Shown: positions 51,566 through 61,837, counted from the first letter of the stretch. The stretch: 64,000 nt of DNA from Tepidiphilus olei (GCF_006980705.1 NZ_SBHO01000001.1:62001-126000), one strand, 5' to 3'. Notes: a model not told the origin generated them from the sequence alone. Made by a program: numbers and translations.

Positions 51566-52638
51566 CGGTCGGGCTCCGGGGCGAGCTTCGTGGCGGCGAG
51601 TGGCGCGGGCCAGGCACCGGTCTCGGTGAGTATGGCGGTGATCCAGCGCGCAGGGGTGACGTCGAAGGCCGGGTTGCGCACCTGCGCGGGAAGGGGGGTG
51701 AGACGCACGGCAAGGAGTTCGTTCGCCTCGGGCGGGAGCCCGGTCACGGTGAGGAGCTCCTGCGCGTCGCGTTCCTCGATGGGGATGGCGTCGCCGTCGG
51801 GGCAGGCGGGATCGAAGGTGGTGACCGGCGCCGCCACGAGGAAGGGCACGCCGTGGGCATGCGCGGCGAGGGCTTTGAGGTAGGTGCCGACTTTGTTGGC
51901 GACGTCGCCGTTGCGGGCGATGCGATCGGCGCCGACGAGGACGAGGTCGATTTCGCCCCGGGCGATGAGGATGCCGGCGGCGTTGTCGGCGATGAGGGTG
52001 GCGGGCACCCCGGCCTGTGTGAGTTCCCAGTGGGTGATGAGCCCCTGGTTGCGCGGGCGGGTCTCGCTCACGAAGACTTCCATCGGGATGCCGGCGGCGT
52101 GGGCGAGGTAGATGGGGGCGAGCGCCGTGCCGGCGCCGCAGGTGGCGACCCAGCCGGCGTTGCAGTGCGTGAGAAGGCGCACGGGGCGATCGAGCCGGTG
52201 CGCCGGTTCCTCGATCCAGGCAAGCCCGGCGCGACCGATGGCCTCGCAGCGCCGGGCGTCGTCGGTGCGCTGGCGCTCGGCTTCGGCCCAGGCGGCGGCG
52301 GGTCGATCGGCGGGCGGAAGCGGGGTGAGCACGGCGCGCTGCGCTTCGAGCGCGAGGCGCAGGTTCACCGCGGTGGGGCGGGTGGCGAGCAGGCGGGCGA
52401 TCGCCGCTTCGAGGGCGGCGTCGCTCGCGTCGCGCTCCAGGGCGAGCGCCAGGCCATGGGCGGCAGCGACGCCGATGAGCGGGGCGCCGCGCACGCGCAT
52501 GGCGACGATGGCTTCCAGCACGTCTTCCAGGGTGGTGAGCCGACGCTCGACGACGCGCCAGGGAAGTCCGGTCTGATCGAGGATGACGATGGCGTTGCCA
52601 TCGCGGCGCAGGGTGGTGAGCGGGGGAGTAAAGGACAT
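51562..52638 (-). CDS. mtnA: S-methyl-5-thioribose-1-phosphate isomerase
   Basis: 358 residues, eIF2B-like fold: VRGAPLIGVAAAHGLAL, LLTHCNAGWVAT (catalytic Cys) and GADRIARNGDVANKVGTY (catalytic Asp). It turns methylthioribose-1-phosphate into methylthioribulose-1-phosphate in the salvage of methylthioadenosine. Followed without a gap by the class II aldolase. Neither mtnK/mtnP nor the mtnBCD set is in the window. Confidence 0.92.
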   Translation of the reverse strand: MSFTPPLTTLRRDGNAIVILDQTGLPWRVVERRLTTLEDVLEAIVAMRVRGAPLIGVAAAHGLALALERDASDAALEAAIARLLATRPTAVNLRLALEAQRAVLTPLPPADRPAAAWAEAERQRTDDARRCEAIGRAGLAWIEEPAHRLDRPVRLLTHCNAGWVATCGAGTALAPIYLAHAAGIPMEVFVSETRPRNQGLITHWELTQAGVPATLIADNAAGILIARGEIDLVLVGADRIARNGDVANKVGTYLKALAAHAHGVPFLVAAPVTTFDPACPDGDAIPIEERDAQELLTVTGLPPEANELLAVRLTPLPAQVRNPAFDVTPARWITAILTETGAWPAPLAATKLAPEPDR

Positions 52639-52722
52639 CGTGAGCCGAACGTCGATCCAGGGCGAAGAAAATCATAGCACGGCAGGAACATGGGCACGCG
52701 CTACAATCGCTTCTTTGGTCCG

Positions 52723-53001
52723 ATGCGGGATGCGGTGATGCGTTGGTTGTTCTGGTTCCTGTTGCTGCTGGCGGTGGTGTGGTGGGTGCGGCGGCGGTTT
52801 TTCGCGCAGGAGGGTGCGTCGCGCCCTGGGGGCGAAGGCGGGCGAGCCCAGCGGCGGCGGGGCGCTGCCGGTGAGGCCGAACCGATGGTGCAATGCGCCC
52901 ATTGCGGGGTGTTCGTGCCGGCATCGGAAGCGGTGTCTGCCGGGGGGCGGACGTTCTGTTGCGTGGCGCATCGCGAGGAATTCGCGCGTGGAGGAGGGTG
53001 A
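52723..53001 (+). CDS. Small membrane protein with Cys/His zinc-like motif (PP0621 family)
   Basis: 92 residues. An N-terminal membrane segment (RWLFWFLLLLAVVWWV) is followed by a basic Gly/Arg-rich linker and a C-terminal motif MVQCAHCGVF (CxxC), CCVAHREEF, which looks like a zinc site. It resembles the conserved PP0621 family of unknown function. ATG at 52723 lies after a TACAAT -10-like element (52702-52707), so the ATG at 52690 is unlikely; 52738 is possible. It overlaps the kinase gene that follows. Confidence 0.65.
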   Translation: MRDAVMRWLFWFLLLLAVVWWVRRRFFAQEGASRPGGEGGRAQRRRGAAGEAEPMVQCAHCGVFVPASEAVSAGGRTFCCVAHREEFARGGG

Positions 53002-54505
53002 GCGCTCCGCCGATGGCATGGCGGGGGTGGCCGTTCGCCTGGGGGATCTGCTGCGCGTGGCCGTGGCCGGCGTGCTGCTGGTGGGCGGGCGGCAGATGTC
53101 GCTGGGGGAGGAGTGGCCGGCGGCGTTTCTGTGGCTGGGCGTAGGCTATTTCGCGGCCGCCGTGGTGCTGGCCGCATTGCGGCCGATGCGCCTGCGCCGG
53201 CCGGGCGCATGGGTCACGGCCGCGGCGCTGTTGGACGTGGGGGCGCTCACGGGCTTCATGGCGGTGAGCGGGGGGTTCCGCTCGGGTCTGGTCCCTTTCC
53301 TGTATCTGGCGGTGGGTGGGGCCGCTTTGGGGGTGTCGCGCCGGCTCGCGGCCTTCTATGCATCCCTGGCCGCCCTGGCGATGCTGGGGGAGAATCTATG
53401 GCGTACCTGGTTGGGGGCGGGGCCGAGCGATGCCTATCTCGTGGGGCTGAGCGGGGCGGGCGCTTTTGCGGTGGCGCTGGCGGCGCAGGCGCTGGGGGAG
53501 CGTCTGCGCCGGGCGGAAGAGTCGGTCCGAGCGCAGCAGCAGACGCTCGCCTGGCAAAGGGAGATCAACGACCGCATCCTGCGGGAACTGCGCGACGGGG
53601 TGTTGGTGGTCGATGATCGGGACGTGGTGCGCTACGCTTCCCGGCCGGTGCGGCTTTGGCTGGGCCGGGAGCCCGTGGGAGAGCGGGTCGACGCGATTCT
53701 TCCCGGTGTCGATCGCGCTTTGGCACGTGCAGGGGGTGAGCGCTGGGTGACGGTGCAGGGGCGCCGGTTGCGTTGTCGGGCGAGCGTGCCCTATCGTGGC
53801 GGCGGGTGGCTGGTGTTCGTGAGTGATTTGGAGGAGGTGAGCCGGGAGTTCGAGCGCAACAAGCTGGCCTCGCTCGGCGCTTTGGTCGGCGGGGTGGCGC
53901 ACGAGGTGCGCAACCCCTTGGCGGCGGTGGTGCAGGCGTTGGAACTGATGCGGGGCGAGGAGGACGCGACGGCGCGCGAGACCTTGCGGGCGATGGCGCT
54001 CGACAATGCCGAACGGATCGAACGCCTGGTGGAGGACGTTTTGTCCCTGGGGCGGCGGCAGCGGCCTCGGCCGGAAGTACTCGATCTTTCCGTGTGGCTG
54101 AGGCAGTGGCGGCGCGAGGCGCTCGCGCGGCTGGGCCGCGGCGAGGAGGAGGTGGTGCTGGAGGGGGAGGAGGGCTTGCGCATTCGGGCCGATCCCGTGC
54201 ATCTGCGCCACATCCTCGATAATCTTCTGGACAATGCGGCGCATTTCGCGAGCCGCCGCGCGGGTGCGATCCGCGTGTGTACCCGGGCCGAGGGGGAACG
54301 GGTGCGGCTGGAGGTGTGTGACGACGGGCCGGGACCGGCACCGCAGGTGCGCGAACGTTTGTTCGAGCCGTTCGTTTCTTCGCGCGACGGCGGCACGGGC
54401 TTGGGGTTGTACGTGGCCCGTACGCTCGCCCGGGCAAACCAAGGGGAAGTGGAGTGGGTCGACGCCGGATGCTTTCGCGTGTGGCTGCCGCGCGAGGGGC
54501 CATAG
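52988..54505 (+). CDS. PilS-like sensor histidine kinase
   Basis: 505 residues from the GTG at 52988 (AGGA about 8 bases before it; an ATG at 53018 is the alternative). It has about six N-terminal membrane helices (up to residue 175), a PAS-like domain ([22 protein letters not shown]), the His motif [22 protein letters not shown] and the ATPase domain with [16 protein letters not shown] and [14 protein letters not shown]. The six-helix plus PAS layout is that of PilS. Its likely partner is the receiver-Fis protein at 50377-50889, separated from it by mtnA and the aldolase. Confidence 0.85.
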   Translation: MEEGERSADGMAGVAVRLGDLLRVAVAGVLLVGGRQMSLGEEWPAAFLWLGVGYFAAAVVLAALRPMRLRRPGAWVTAAALLDVGALTGFMAVSGGFRSGLVPFLYLAVGGAALGVSRRLAAFYASLAALAMLGENLWRTWLGAGPSDAYLVGLSGAGAFAVALAAQALGERLRRAEESVRAQQQTLAWQREINDRILRELRDGVLVVDDRDVVRYASRPVRLWLGREPVGERVDAILPGVDRALARAGGERWVTVQGRRLRCRASVPYRGGGWLVFVSDLEEVSREFERNKLASLGALVGGVAHEVRNPLAAVVQALELMRGEEDATARETLRAMALDNAERIERLVEDVLSLGRRQRPRPEVLDLSVWLRQWRREALARLGRGEEEVVLEGEEGLRIRADPVHLRHILDNLLDNAAHFASRRAGAIRVCTRAEGERVRLEVCDDGPGPAPQVRERLFEPFVSSRDGGTGLGLYVARTLARANQGEVEWVDAGCFRVWLPREGP

Positions 54506-54521
54506 TGGGCGCGCTGCTGTG

Positions 54522-54527
54522 TACAAT
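54522..54527 (+). promoter_or_regulatory. Probable -10 element of the trpGDC operon
   Basis: TACAAT, 30 bases before the trpG ATG, directly after the kinase stop. No good -35 partner and no leader peptide or attenuator were recognised. Confidence 0.35.
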
Positions 54528-54557
54528 GCGATGCTCGATGCCCAGGGAGGAAGGGCG

Positions 54558-55139
54558 ATGTTGCTGTTGATCGACAATTACGACAGTTTCACGTGGAATC
54601 TGGCGCAGTACTTCGGCGAGCTCGGGGCTCGGGTGAAGGTGGTGCGCAACGACGAGGTGACGGCGGGGCAGATCGCGGCCTGGCGGCCGCAGTATCTGGT
54701 GATCTCGCCCGGGCCGTGTTCTCCGCGCGAGGCGGGAATCTCGGTGGAGGTGATCGAGCGCTTCGCCGGTGAAATTCCCATCTTTGGCGTGTGCCTGGGG
54801 CATCAGGCGATCGGGGCGGCGTTCGGTGGCAGGATTGTCCACGCCAAGCGCTTGATGCACGGCAAGACCTCGCCCGTTTTCCATCGCGGCGAGGGGGTGT
54901 TCGAGGGGCTGCCCAATCCGGTGGAATGCACGCGCTACCATTCGCTCGCGGTGGAGCGCGAGTCGCTGCCCGAGTGTCTGGAGGTGACGGCCTGGACCGA
55001 GGACGGTGAGATCATGGGCTTGCGTCATCGCACGCTGCCGGTGGAAGGGGTGCAGTTTCATCCGGAATCGATCCTGACGCGGCACGGGCACGAGATGCTG
55101 GCCAATTTCCTGCGCCAGCATGCACCGCAGCCGGCGTGA
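54558..55139 (+). CDS. trpG: Anthranilate synthase component II (glutamine amidotransferase)
   Basis: 193 residues, class I glutamine amidotransferase: [28 protein letters not shown], nucleophile Cys79 in [11 protein letters not shown] and [10 protein letters not shown] (His/Glu). It supplies ammonia to TrpE and may also serve PabB. ATG at 54558 follows GGGAGG. trpE is not in the window. Confidence 0.95.
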   Translation: MLLLIDNYDSFTWNLAQYFGELGARVKVVRNDEVTAGQIAAWRPQYLVISPGPCSPREAGISVEVIERFAGEIPIFGVCLGHQAIGAAFGGRIVHAKRLMHGKTSPVFHRGEGVFEGLPNPVECTRYHSLAVERESLPECLEVTAWTEDGEIMGLRHRTLPVEGVQFHPESILTRHGHEMLANFLRQHAPQPA

Positions 55140-55166
55140 AGGGAAATTTTGCGAAAGGAGCCACAG

Positions 55167-56219
55167 GTGGGAACGAAGATCACGCCGCGTGAAGCGCTGC
55201 AGCGCACGATCGAGCTGCGCGAGATTTTCTACGACGAAATGCTCGACCTGATGCGCCAGATCATGGCGGGCGAAGTCTCGCCGGTGATGACGGCGGCGAT
55301 CCTCACGGGCCTGCGCGTGAAGAAGGAGACCATCGGCGAGATCACTGCCGCGGCGCAGGTGATGCGCGACCTCGCGCTCAAGGTGGAGGTGCCTCCGCCA
55401 CACGATCACTTGCTGGACGTGGTCGGCACGGGGGGGGATTCCTCGCACACCTTCAACGTATCGACCACGAGCGCGTTCGTGATCGCCGCGGCCGGGGGCA
55501 AGGTGGCCAAGCACGGCAACCGCTCGGTGTCGTCCAAATCCGGCAGCGCCGACGTGCTCGAAGCCCTGGGGGCGGAGATCGCCCTGCCGCCCGAGGCCGT
55601 GGCGCGTTGCATCGCCGAGGTGGGGGTGGGGTTCATGTTCGCGCCGGCGCACCACAGCGCGATGAAGAACGTGGCGGCAGTGCGCCGGGAGATGGGTGTG
55701 CGCACCATTTTCAACATCCTGGGGCCGCTCACCAACCCGGCCGGGGCGCCGAATTCGCTCTTGGGGGTGTTCCACCCCGATCTAGTGGGGATCCTAGTAC
55801 GCGTGATGCAGCGGCTCGGCGCCAGGCACGTGCTGGTGGTGCATGGGCTCGATGGTCTAGACGAGATCACACTGGGCGCGGATACGCTCGTGGGCGAATT
55901 GAAGGATGGCGAGATCACCGAGTACCGCATCCATCCAGAGGATTTCGGCCTGCCGATGGCCTCGAGCCGTAACCTCATGGTGGAGGATGCGCAGGAATCG
56001 CGGGCGCGGCTGCTCGCGGTGCTGGAGGGTGAGGCGGGGCCGGCGCGCGACATCGTGCTCCTGAACGCCGGGGCGGCGCTCTATGCGGCCAACGTCGTGC
56101 CCTCGATCGCCGAGGGCATCGAGCGTGCCCGCGAGGCGATCGATTCGGGCGCGGCGCGGGCCAAGGTCGACGAGTTCGTTGCCGCCACGCGCCGTTTCGC
56201 CTCGGAGTCGGGTCGATGA
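55167..56219 (+). CDS. trpD: Anthranilate phosphoribosyltransferase
   Basis: 350 residues: [70 protein letters not shown]. It adds phosphoribose to anthranilate. Start chosen as GTG 55167 because AAAGGAG lies 6 bases before it; a TTG at 55149 is less likely. ATGA overlap with trpC. Confidence 0.95.
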   Translation: MGTKITPREALQRTIELREIFYDEMLDLMRQIMAGEVSPVMTAAILTGLRVKKETIGEITAAAQVMRDLALKVEVPPPHDHLLDVVGTGGDSSHTFNVSTTSAFVIAAAGGKVAKHGNRSVSSKSGSADVLEALGAEIALPPEAVARCIAEVGVGFMFAPAHHSAMKNVAAVRREMGVRTIFNILGPLTNPAGAPNSLLGVFHPDLVGILVRVMQRLGARHVLVVHGLDGLDEITLGADTLVGELKDGEITEYRIHPEDFGLPMASSRNLMVEDAQESRARLLAVLEGEAGPARDIVLLNAGAALYAANVVPSIAEGIERAREAIDSGAARAKVDEFVAATRRFASESGR

Positions 56220-57016
56220 GCGACGTGCTCGATCGCATCCTCGCGCGCAAGCGGGAAGAAGTGGCTGCGGCGCGCGCGTCCCTGCCCCGGACGGAGCTGG
56301 AGGCTGCGGCGCGGGCGCGGCTCGAACGCGATCCGCCGCGCGGTTTCGTCGCCGCCATCGAGCGCAAGCTCGTGGCTGGCGAGCCCGCGGTGATCGCCGA
56401 GATCAAGAAAGCGAGCCCTTCGAAAGGGGTGATCCGGCCCGAGTTCGACCCGGCCGCGATCGCGCGCGCCTATGAATCGGCCGGCGCGGCCTGCCTCTCC
56501 GTGCTCACCGACCGGGAGTTTTTCCAGGGGGCGCCGGAATATCTCGCGGCGGCGAGAGCGGCCTGCACCTTGCCGGCGTTGCGCAAGGATTTCCTCGTCG
56601 ACGCTTGGCAGGTGTGGGAAGCCTGTGCGATGGGAGCCGATGCGGTGCTCCTGATCGTGGCCGCGCTCGACGATGCGGCGCTGCGCGAGCTCGCGCTGCT
56701 CGCCCACGAGCTGGGGCTGGACGTGCTGGTGGAAGTGCACGACGCGGCCGAGCTCGAGCGCGCGCTCGCGCTACCCGTGCGGCTCGTGGGGATCAACAAC
56801 CGGGATCTGCGCACCTTCGAGGTGTCGCTGGAGACCACCTGGGCGCTCTTGCCGCGCATTCCGCAAGACCGGATCGTGGTGACGGAATCGGGTATCGGCG
56901 CGCCCGCGGACGTGGCGGCCATGCGCACGCGCGGCGTGCAGACCTTTCTCGTGGGCGAGGCCTTCATGCGCGCGCCCGATCCGGGGGCCGCTTTGCGCGC
57001 GCTCTTTTTTGCCTGA
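56216..57016 (+). CDS. trpC: Indole-3-glycerol phosphate synthase
   Basis: 266 residues, TIM barrel: [34 protein letters not shown] (catalytic Lys and Glu), [30 protein letters not shown] and [12 protein letters not shown]. It closes the indole ring. Last of trpGDC. Confidence 0.96.
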   Translation: MSDVLDRILARKREEVAAARASLPRTELEAAARARLERDPPRGFVAAIERKLVAGEPAVIAEIKKASPSKGVIRPEFDPAAIARAYESAGAACLSVLTDREFFQGAPEYLAAARAACTLPALRKDFLVDAWQVWEACAMGADAVLLIVAALDDAALRELALLAHELGLDVLVEVHDAAELERALALPVRLVGINNRDLRTFEVSLETTWALLPRIPQDRIVVTESGIGAPADVAAMRTRGVQTFLVGEAFMRAPDPGAALRALFFA

Positions 57017-57034
57017 GCGATGGGGAGAGATCCG

Positions 57035-58081
57035 GTGCGGCGATGGGGATGGATGGTGGCAGCCTGTGTGCTGCTTGCCGGCTGCGGGCGGCAGGAGACG
57101 CCGGCGCCGCAGCAGGAGCGGCCGGTGGTGGTGCGCACGGCGCCGGTGCGTGCGGCGGAGCCCGCCCCGCTGGTACTCTCCGGTACGGTGCGGGCGCGCC
57201 ACGAAACGCCGCTCGCCTTCCAGGTGGGCGGGCGCATCGTGGCGCGGCTGGTCGATGCGGGGGCGTCGGTCCAGACCGGGCAGGTGCTGGCCCGGCTCGA
57301 TCCCAAGGACGTGCTCGCCCGGCTCGAGGCAGCCCAGGCCGAGGTGCGCGCGGCCCAGGCGCAGTGGCGCCTGGCGCAGAACGAGCTCGCGCGCACCGAA
57401 CGGCTGGCGGCGCAGCAGTTCGTGGGCGAGCAGGCGCTCGACCGGGCGCGCACTCAGCTGGAGGCCGCGCGCTCGCAGCTCGAAGCGGCGCAAGCCCAGG
57501 AACGGCAGGCACGTAACGCTTTGGGTTATACCGAGCTGCGTGCCCCGACCGACGGGGTGCTGATGGAGTGGAGCGCCGAGCCGGGGCAGGTGGTGGCAGA
57601 GGGGCAGCCGGTGGCCACGCTCGCGCAAAAGGGCGCCCATGAGGTGGAGGTGGCCTTGCCGGAGCGTTTCGGGAGCCAGCCGCCGCTGCGGGGCGAGGCC
57701 ATTTCGTCCGATGGTTCGGTGGTGCCGATCGAACTGCGTGAGGTGAGCGGAGCGGCCGATCCAGTGTCGCGCACTTTCCGCGCACGCTATCGCCTGCTCA
57801 CCGCCGATCCACCGCCGCTGGGTAGCGTGGTGCAGGTGCGTTTGCCCCAGCCGCCGGTGGAGGGCTGGGAAGTGCCGGTGGGGGCGATCGACGAGCGTGG
57901 CGCTGGAGCGCGGGTCTGGCGGGTGCGCGAGGGACGCCTCGAAGCGGTGCCGGTAGAGGTCTTGTCGATGGATCAGCGCACGGCAAGGGTGCGTGGGCCG
58001 CTGCAAGCGGGCGAGCGGGTGGTGGCGTTCGGCGTCCACGTGCTGCGCGAGGGGATCCTGGTCGAGGAGCGCTCGCCATGA
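57035..58081 (+). CDS. RND efflux periplasmic adaptor (membrane fusion lipoprotein)
   Basis: 348 residues. Lipoprotein signal WMVAACVLLAGCG with the Cys at about 18, a barrel-sandwich domain (PLAFQVGGRIVARLVDAGASVQTG in part), an alpha-helical hairpin rich in Ala/Gln/Glu (about 90-150), TELRAPTDGVLMEW, and a beta-barrel domain. It links the RND pump to TolC. Start chosen as GTG 57035 after GGGGAGAG; ATG 57020 is the alternative. It begins 18 bases after trpC and overlaps the pump gene (ATGA). Confidence 0.9.
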   Translation: MRRWGWMVAACVLLAGCGRQETPAPQQERPVVVRTAPVRAAEPAPLVLSGTVRARHETPLAFQVGGRIVARLVDAGASVQTGQVLARLDPKDVLARLEAAQAEVRAAQAQWRLAQNELARTERLAAQQFVGEQALDRARTQLEAARSQLEAAQAQERQARNALGYTELRAPTDGVLMEWSAEPGQVVAEGQPVATLAQKGAHEVEVALPERFGSQPPLRGEAISSDGSVVPIELREVSGAADPVSRTFRARYRLLTADPPPLGSVVQVRLPQPPVEGWEVPVGAIDERGAGARVWRVREGRLEAVPVEVLSMDQRTARVRGPLQAGERVVAFGVHVLREGILVEERSP

Positions 58082-61000
58082 GTTTCCCCAATCTCTCGGC
58101 GCTCGCGGTGCGCGAGCGCGCCGTCACCCTCTTCTTTTTGATCCTGTCGGCCTTGGCTGGCCTGTATGCTTTTCTTGGCCTCGGGCGGGCGGAGGATCCG
58201 GCCTTCACCGTGCGTATCCTCATGGTGTCGGCGCTGTGGCCGGGAGCCACGGCGCCGCAGATGGAAGAGCAGGTGGCGCACCGTCTGGAGAAACGGCTGC
58301 AGGAGCTGGAATACCTTTACCGGTTGACGACGACGGTGCAGCCGGGGCGGGTGGACATCCAGGTGGAGTTCGAGGAGTACGTGCCCCAGCGCGAGATCGG
58401 CCGCCTTTTCTACGAGGTGCGCAAGCGCATGTGGGACGAGGCTTCGACGCTGCCGCAGGGAGTGATCGGCCCCATCGTCAACGACGATTTCTCCGACGTC
58501 TATTTCAGCCTGATGGCGCTGACGGCGCCCGGCTTGCCGCCGTGGGATCTGGTGCGCGAAGCCGAGGCGCTGCGCGACCGGCTCGCTCGCGTGCCCGGCG
58601 TACAGAAGGCGCTGCTCATCGGCGAGCAGCCCGAACGGATCTTCCTCGAGCTCGACCTCGACCGCCTCATCCAGTTGGGGCTGACGCCGCAGGCGGTGTT
58701 CGAGGCGATCGACGCGAACAACGCGCTGGTTCCGGCTGGATTCCTCGATACCGGCGGGCCGAGGGTGTACGTGCGTCTTCCGGGGGCCGACCTCTCGGAG
58801 ATGGATCGCATTGCCGCGGTTCCGCTGCGCGTGGGGGGGCGCATCCTCACGGTGGGGGAGCTGGGGACAGTCCGCCTGGGCGTGGAGGATCCACCTTCGT
58901 TCCTGGTGAGGGCCCACGGTGAGGAGGCGATCCTTCTCGGCGTGGTGATGCAGCGCGGCGAGAATGGGCTCGAGCTGGGCAAGCGGCTCGCACGCTTCGT
59001 GGCCGAAGAAGAGGCCAGATTGCCGGCCGGCATGGACTTGTCGGTACTCACCAATCAGGCCGAGGCGATCGCGCAAGCCGTCGATCTCTTCCAGGTGAAG
59101 TTCCTCGTGGCCGTGGCGGTGGTGATGGGGGTGACTTTCCTCACGCTCGGTTGGCGCGCCGGGGTGGTCGTGGCCGTGGCCATTCCCGTGACGCTGGGGC
59201 TCACGTTTCTCGCGATGCGCTGGAGCGGGATCGACCTGGATCGCGTCTCGCTGGGGGCGCTGATCCTCGCCCTGGGCTTGCTGGTCGATGATGCGATCAT
59301 CGCCATCGAGATGATGATCGTCAAGCTCGAGGAAGGCTGGGATCGGATCGCGGCGGCCGGCCACGCCTGGAACGTGACGGCCAGGCCCATGCTCTTCGGC
59401 ACTCTGGTGACGGTGGCCGGTTTTTTGCCCATCGGCTTCGCGCGCTCGGGCGTGGGGGAATACGCCGGGAACATCTTCTGGGTGCTCGGCTACGCCCTGG
59501 TGATTTCCTGGGTCGTGGCGGTGATCTTCACGCCTTATCTGGGCGTGAAACTGCTGCCGTCCTACCCCAAGCGCGAGGCCGGGCACGGGGTGTACGATTC
59601 CCCGGCCTACCAGCGCTGGCGTGCGGTGATCGTCTGGTGCGTGGCGCGGCGCAAGACCGTGGTGGGCGCGACCCTCGCGGCGCTCGCGCTGGGGGTGGCG
59701 GCCATGGTGGGGCCGGTGCAGAAGCAGTTCTTTCCCAGTTCCGACCGTTCGGAGGTGCTGGTTTCGATCTGGCTGCCGGCAGGCTCGGCCATCGGGCGCA
59801 CCGACGAAGTGGCGCGGCGCATCGAGGCGATCCTCGCGCCCTTGCCGGAGGTGCGTTCGTTGTCGACCTACGTCGGGCGCGGGGCGCCGCGCTTCTTCAT
59901 CTCGGCCAACCCCGAGGAGCCCGATCCGGCTTTTGCCAAGATCGTGGCCGTGACGCAGGGGGTGGAGGCGCGCGAGAAAGTGATCGCGCTGCTCGAGGCG
60001 CACCGGCAGGCAGGGGAATTCGCCGAGGCGCGCATCCGGGTCCATCGTCTGCTCTATGGGCCGCCGGTGCCCTGGCCGGTGGCTTTTCGCGTGGTGGGGC
60101 CGGATCTCGAGGAGTTGCGCCGTCTGGGTGAGGAAGTGCGCGCGGTGATGGCATCCCATCCCCACGTGCGCGATGCACACCTCGAATGGAACGAACGCGC
60201 GCCCGTGCTGATGCTGGAGGCCCCGGCCGAGCGCCTGCGGGCCATGGGGCTGACGCCGCGGGAGGTGGCGCGGCAGTTGCAGTTCGCACTCGACGGCATT
60301 CCCGTGACCGAAGTGCGGCGCGACATCCGTACCGTGACCTTGCTCGCGCGCGGCGAGGCGGCGGTGCGCGACCTGGCGCGGCTCGAGAGCCTCGAGTTGC
60401 GCACCCTCGATGGGGCTCGGGTACCGCTGGGGCAGGTGGGTCGCCTCGTGATACGGCACGAGGAGGTGCGCTACAAGCGCCTCGATCGGGAGCGATTCGT
60501 TGCGGTGCAGGGCGAGATCGAGGGCGCGCAGGCGGTGGACGTGACCGAGGCGCTGTGGAGCGCGCTCGCTCCCTTGCGGGCGAGCTTGCCGCCGGGCTAC
60601 CGCATCGAGATCGGCGGCACGGTGGAGCAGTCGCGCAAGGCCGACGCCTCGATCCAGAAATTGCAGCCGGTGATGGTGGCAGTGATGCTGATCCTCATCA
60701 TGCTGCAGATGCGTGAATTCGCCGGCACCTTCATGACCGTGGCCACGGCGCCCCTGGGGGTGATCGGGGCAGCCGTGGCGCTGCTCGTCTTCGACCAGCC
60801 CTTCGGTTTCGTCGCCCTGCTCGGTCTCATCGGCCTGGCGGGGATCCTGATGCGCAACACGCTCATCCTCACCCAGCAGGTGCGCGACAATCTCGAGGCC
60901 GGAATGACGGCGCTCGAGGCGGTGGTGGAGGCGGCGGTGCGGCGCACCCGGCCGGTGCTGCTCACGGCCCTTGCAGCGGTGCTCGCCTTCGTGCCGCTGG

Positions 61001-61134
61001 CGACCGATACTTTCTGGGGGCCGCTCGCCTACGTGCTGATCGGCGGCGTGATGGGGGGGACGCTCATCACCTTGTGTTTCGTGCCGGCGCTCTATGCGCT
61101 ATGGTACCGTCTGCCGCAGCGCAAAATGGGCTAG
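58078..61134 (+). CDS. RND efflux transporter permease
   Basis: 1018 residues with twelve membrane helices and two large periplasmic loops. The opening NLSALAVRERAVTLFFLILSALAG, EDPAFTVRILMVSALWPGAT and LGLLVDDAIIAIEMM (the paired Asp of helix 4) are typical of the multidrug RND family; helix 10-12 regions include RNTLILTQQVRDNLEAG. Proton-driven export of hydrophobic compounds is expected; the substrate is unknown. Confidence 0.93.
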   Translation: MSFPNLSALAVRERAVTLFFLILSALAGLYAFLGLGRAEDPAFTVRILMVSALWPGATAPQMEEQVAHRLEKRLQELEYLYRLTTTVQPGRVDIQVEFEEYVPQREIGRLFYEVRKRMWDEASTLPQGVIGPIVNDDFSDVYFSLMALTAPGLPPWDLVREAEALRDRLARVPGVQKALLIGEQPERIFLELDLDRLIQLGLTPQAVFEAIDANNALVPAGFLDTGGPRVYVRLPGADLSEMDRIAAVPLRVGGRILTVGELGTVRLGVEDPPSFLVRAHGEEAILLGVVMQRGENGLELGKRLARFVAEEEARLPAGMDLSVLTNQAEAIAQAVDLFQVKFLVAVAVVMGVTFLTLGWRAGVVVAVAIPVTLGLTFLAMRWSGIDLDRVSLGALILALGLLVDDAIIAIEMMIVKLEEGWDRIAAAGHAWNVTARPMLFGTLVTVAGFLPIGFARSGVGEYAGNIFWVLGYALVISWVVAVIFTPYLGVKLLPSYPKREAGHGVYDSPAYQRWRAVIVWCVARRKTVVGATLAALALGVAAMVGPVQKQFFPSSDRSEVLVSIWLPAGSAIGRTDEVARRIEAILAPLPEVRSLSTYVGRGAPRFFISANPEEPDPAFAKIVAVTQGVEAREKVIALLEAHRQAGEFAEARIRVHRLLYGPPVPWPVAFRVVGPDLEELRRLGEEVRAVMASHPHVRDAHLEWNERAPVLMLEAPAERLRAMGLTPREVARQLQFALDGIPVTEVRRDIRTVTLLARGEAAVRDLARLESLELRTLDGARVPLGQVGRLVIRHEEVRYKRLDRERFVAVQGEIEGAQAVDVTEALWSALAPLRASLPPGYRIEIGGTVEQSRKADASIQKLQPVMVAVMLILIMLQMREFAGTFMTVATAPLGVIGAAVALLVFDQPFGFVALLGLIGLAGILMRNTLILTQQVRDNLEAGMTALEAVVEAAVRRTRPVLLTALAAVLAFVPLATDTFWGPLAYVLIGGVMGGTLITLCFVPALYALWYRLPQRKMG

Positions 61135-61137
61135 AAT
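61132..61137 (+). promoter_or_regulatory. Probable -10 element for the pcm-like gene and tolC
   Basis: TAGAAT overlaps the stop codon of the RND gene and lies 34 bases before the ATG at 61172. The -35 region is poor. Confidence 0.3.
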
Positions 61138-61171
61138 CAAAAAATCGTTCCATTTTCCGGTCGTAGGGGGC

Positions 61172-61837
61172 ATGAGTATGGATTTCGAGCAGGCACGATT
61201 CAACATGGTGGAGCAGCAGGTACGCACCTGGGAGGTGTTCGATCAGCGGGTGCTGGATGCGCTGATGACGGTGCGGCGCGAGCAGTTCGTGCCGGAACCC
61301 TACCGGACGTTGGCGTTTGCCGAGGTGGAGATCCCGCTGGGATTCGGCGAGCGCATGCTGCGGCCGGTGATCGAAGGCAAGGTGCTGCAGGCGGTGCAGC
61401 TGCAGAAAAGCGAGGTCGCGCTCGAGATCGGTGCGGGTTCGGGCTATTTCGCCGCCTGCCTCGCCCATCTGGGGCAATGGGTGCACAGCGTCGAGATCGT
61501 GCCGGAACTCGCCACGCGCGCCCAGGCGAACCTCGAGGCCGAGGGCTTCGACAACGTCGAAGTAATCACCGGTGACGGCCTCGAGGCGCTGGCGGCGCCG
61601 GGCCCCTTCGACGTGATCGTGCTCTCGGGCGGAGTGGCGGAGGTGCCGCGTTTCCTGCTCGATGCCCTCAAGGCCGGCGGACGGCTCTTCGCCTTCGTCG
61701 GTGACGAGCATCTCATGCACGGCCGGCTCTATACCTGTTCCGAGCCGGGCAAGGTGCGCCACGAGGATTTGTTCGAGACGGTGGTACCCCGGCTGCGCGT
61801 GCCGCAGCCGGAGGCTCCTGCCGCCCTATTGGTATGA
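61172..61837 (+). CDS. Protein-L-isoaspartate O-methyltransferase-like protein
   Basis: 221 residues, SAM-dependent methyltransferase: DFEQARFNMVEQQVRTWEVFD, VPEPYRTLAFAEVEIPLGFGERML, EIGAGSGYFAACLA (SAM motif I), VEIVPELA, VITGDGLEAL. This branch, usually next to tolC, lacks some classic Pcm substrate motifs; FDVIVLSGGVAEVP stands where canonical Pcm has an acidic/proline motif. Repair of isoaspartate is therefore unproven. Its stop overlaps the tolC start. Confidence 0.85.
   Translation: MSMDFEQARFNMVEQQVRTWEVFDQRVLDALMTVRREQFVPEPYRTLAFAEVEIPLGFGERMLRPVIEGKVLQAVQLQKSEVALEIGAGSGYFAACLAHLGQWVHSVEIVPELATRAQANLEAEGFDNVEVITGDGLEALAAPGPFDVIVLSGGVAEVPRFLLDALKAGGRLFAFVGDEHLMHGRLYTCSEPGKVRHEDLFETVVPRLRVPQPEAPAALLV

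Noticed and set aside
50936-52924. A single 662-residue minus-strand open frame covering the aldolase and mtnA
   Set aside because: The upstream part is an Arg/Pro-rich shadow of mtnA in another frame; the aldolase has its own ATG at 51565 overlapping the mtnA stop.
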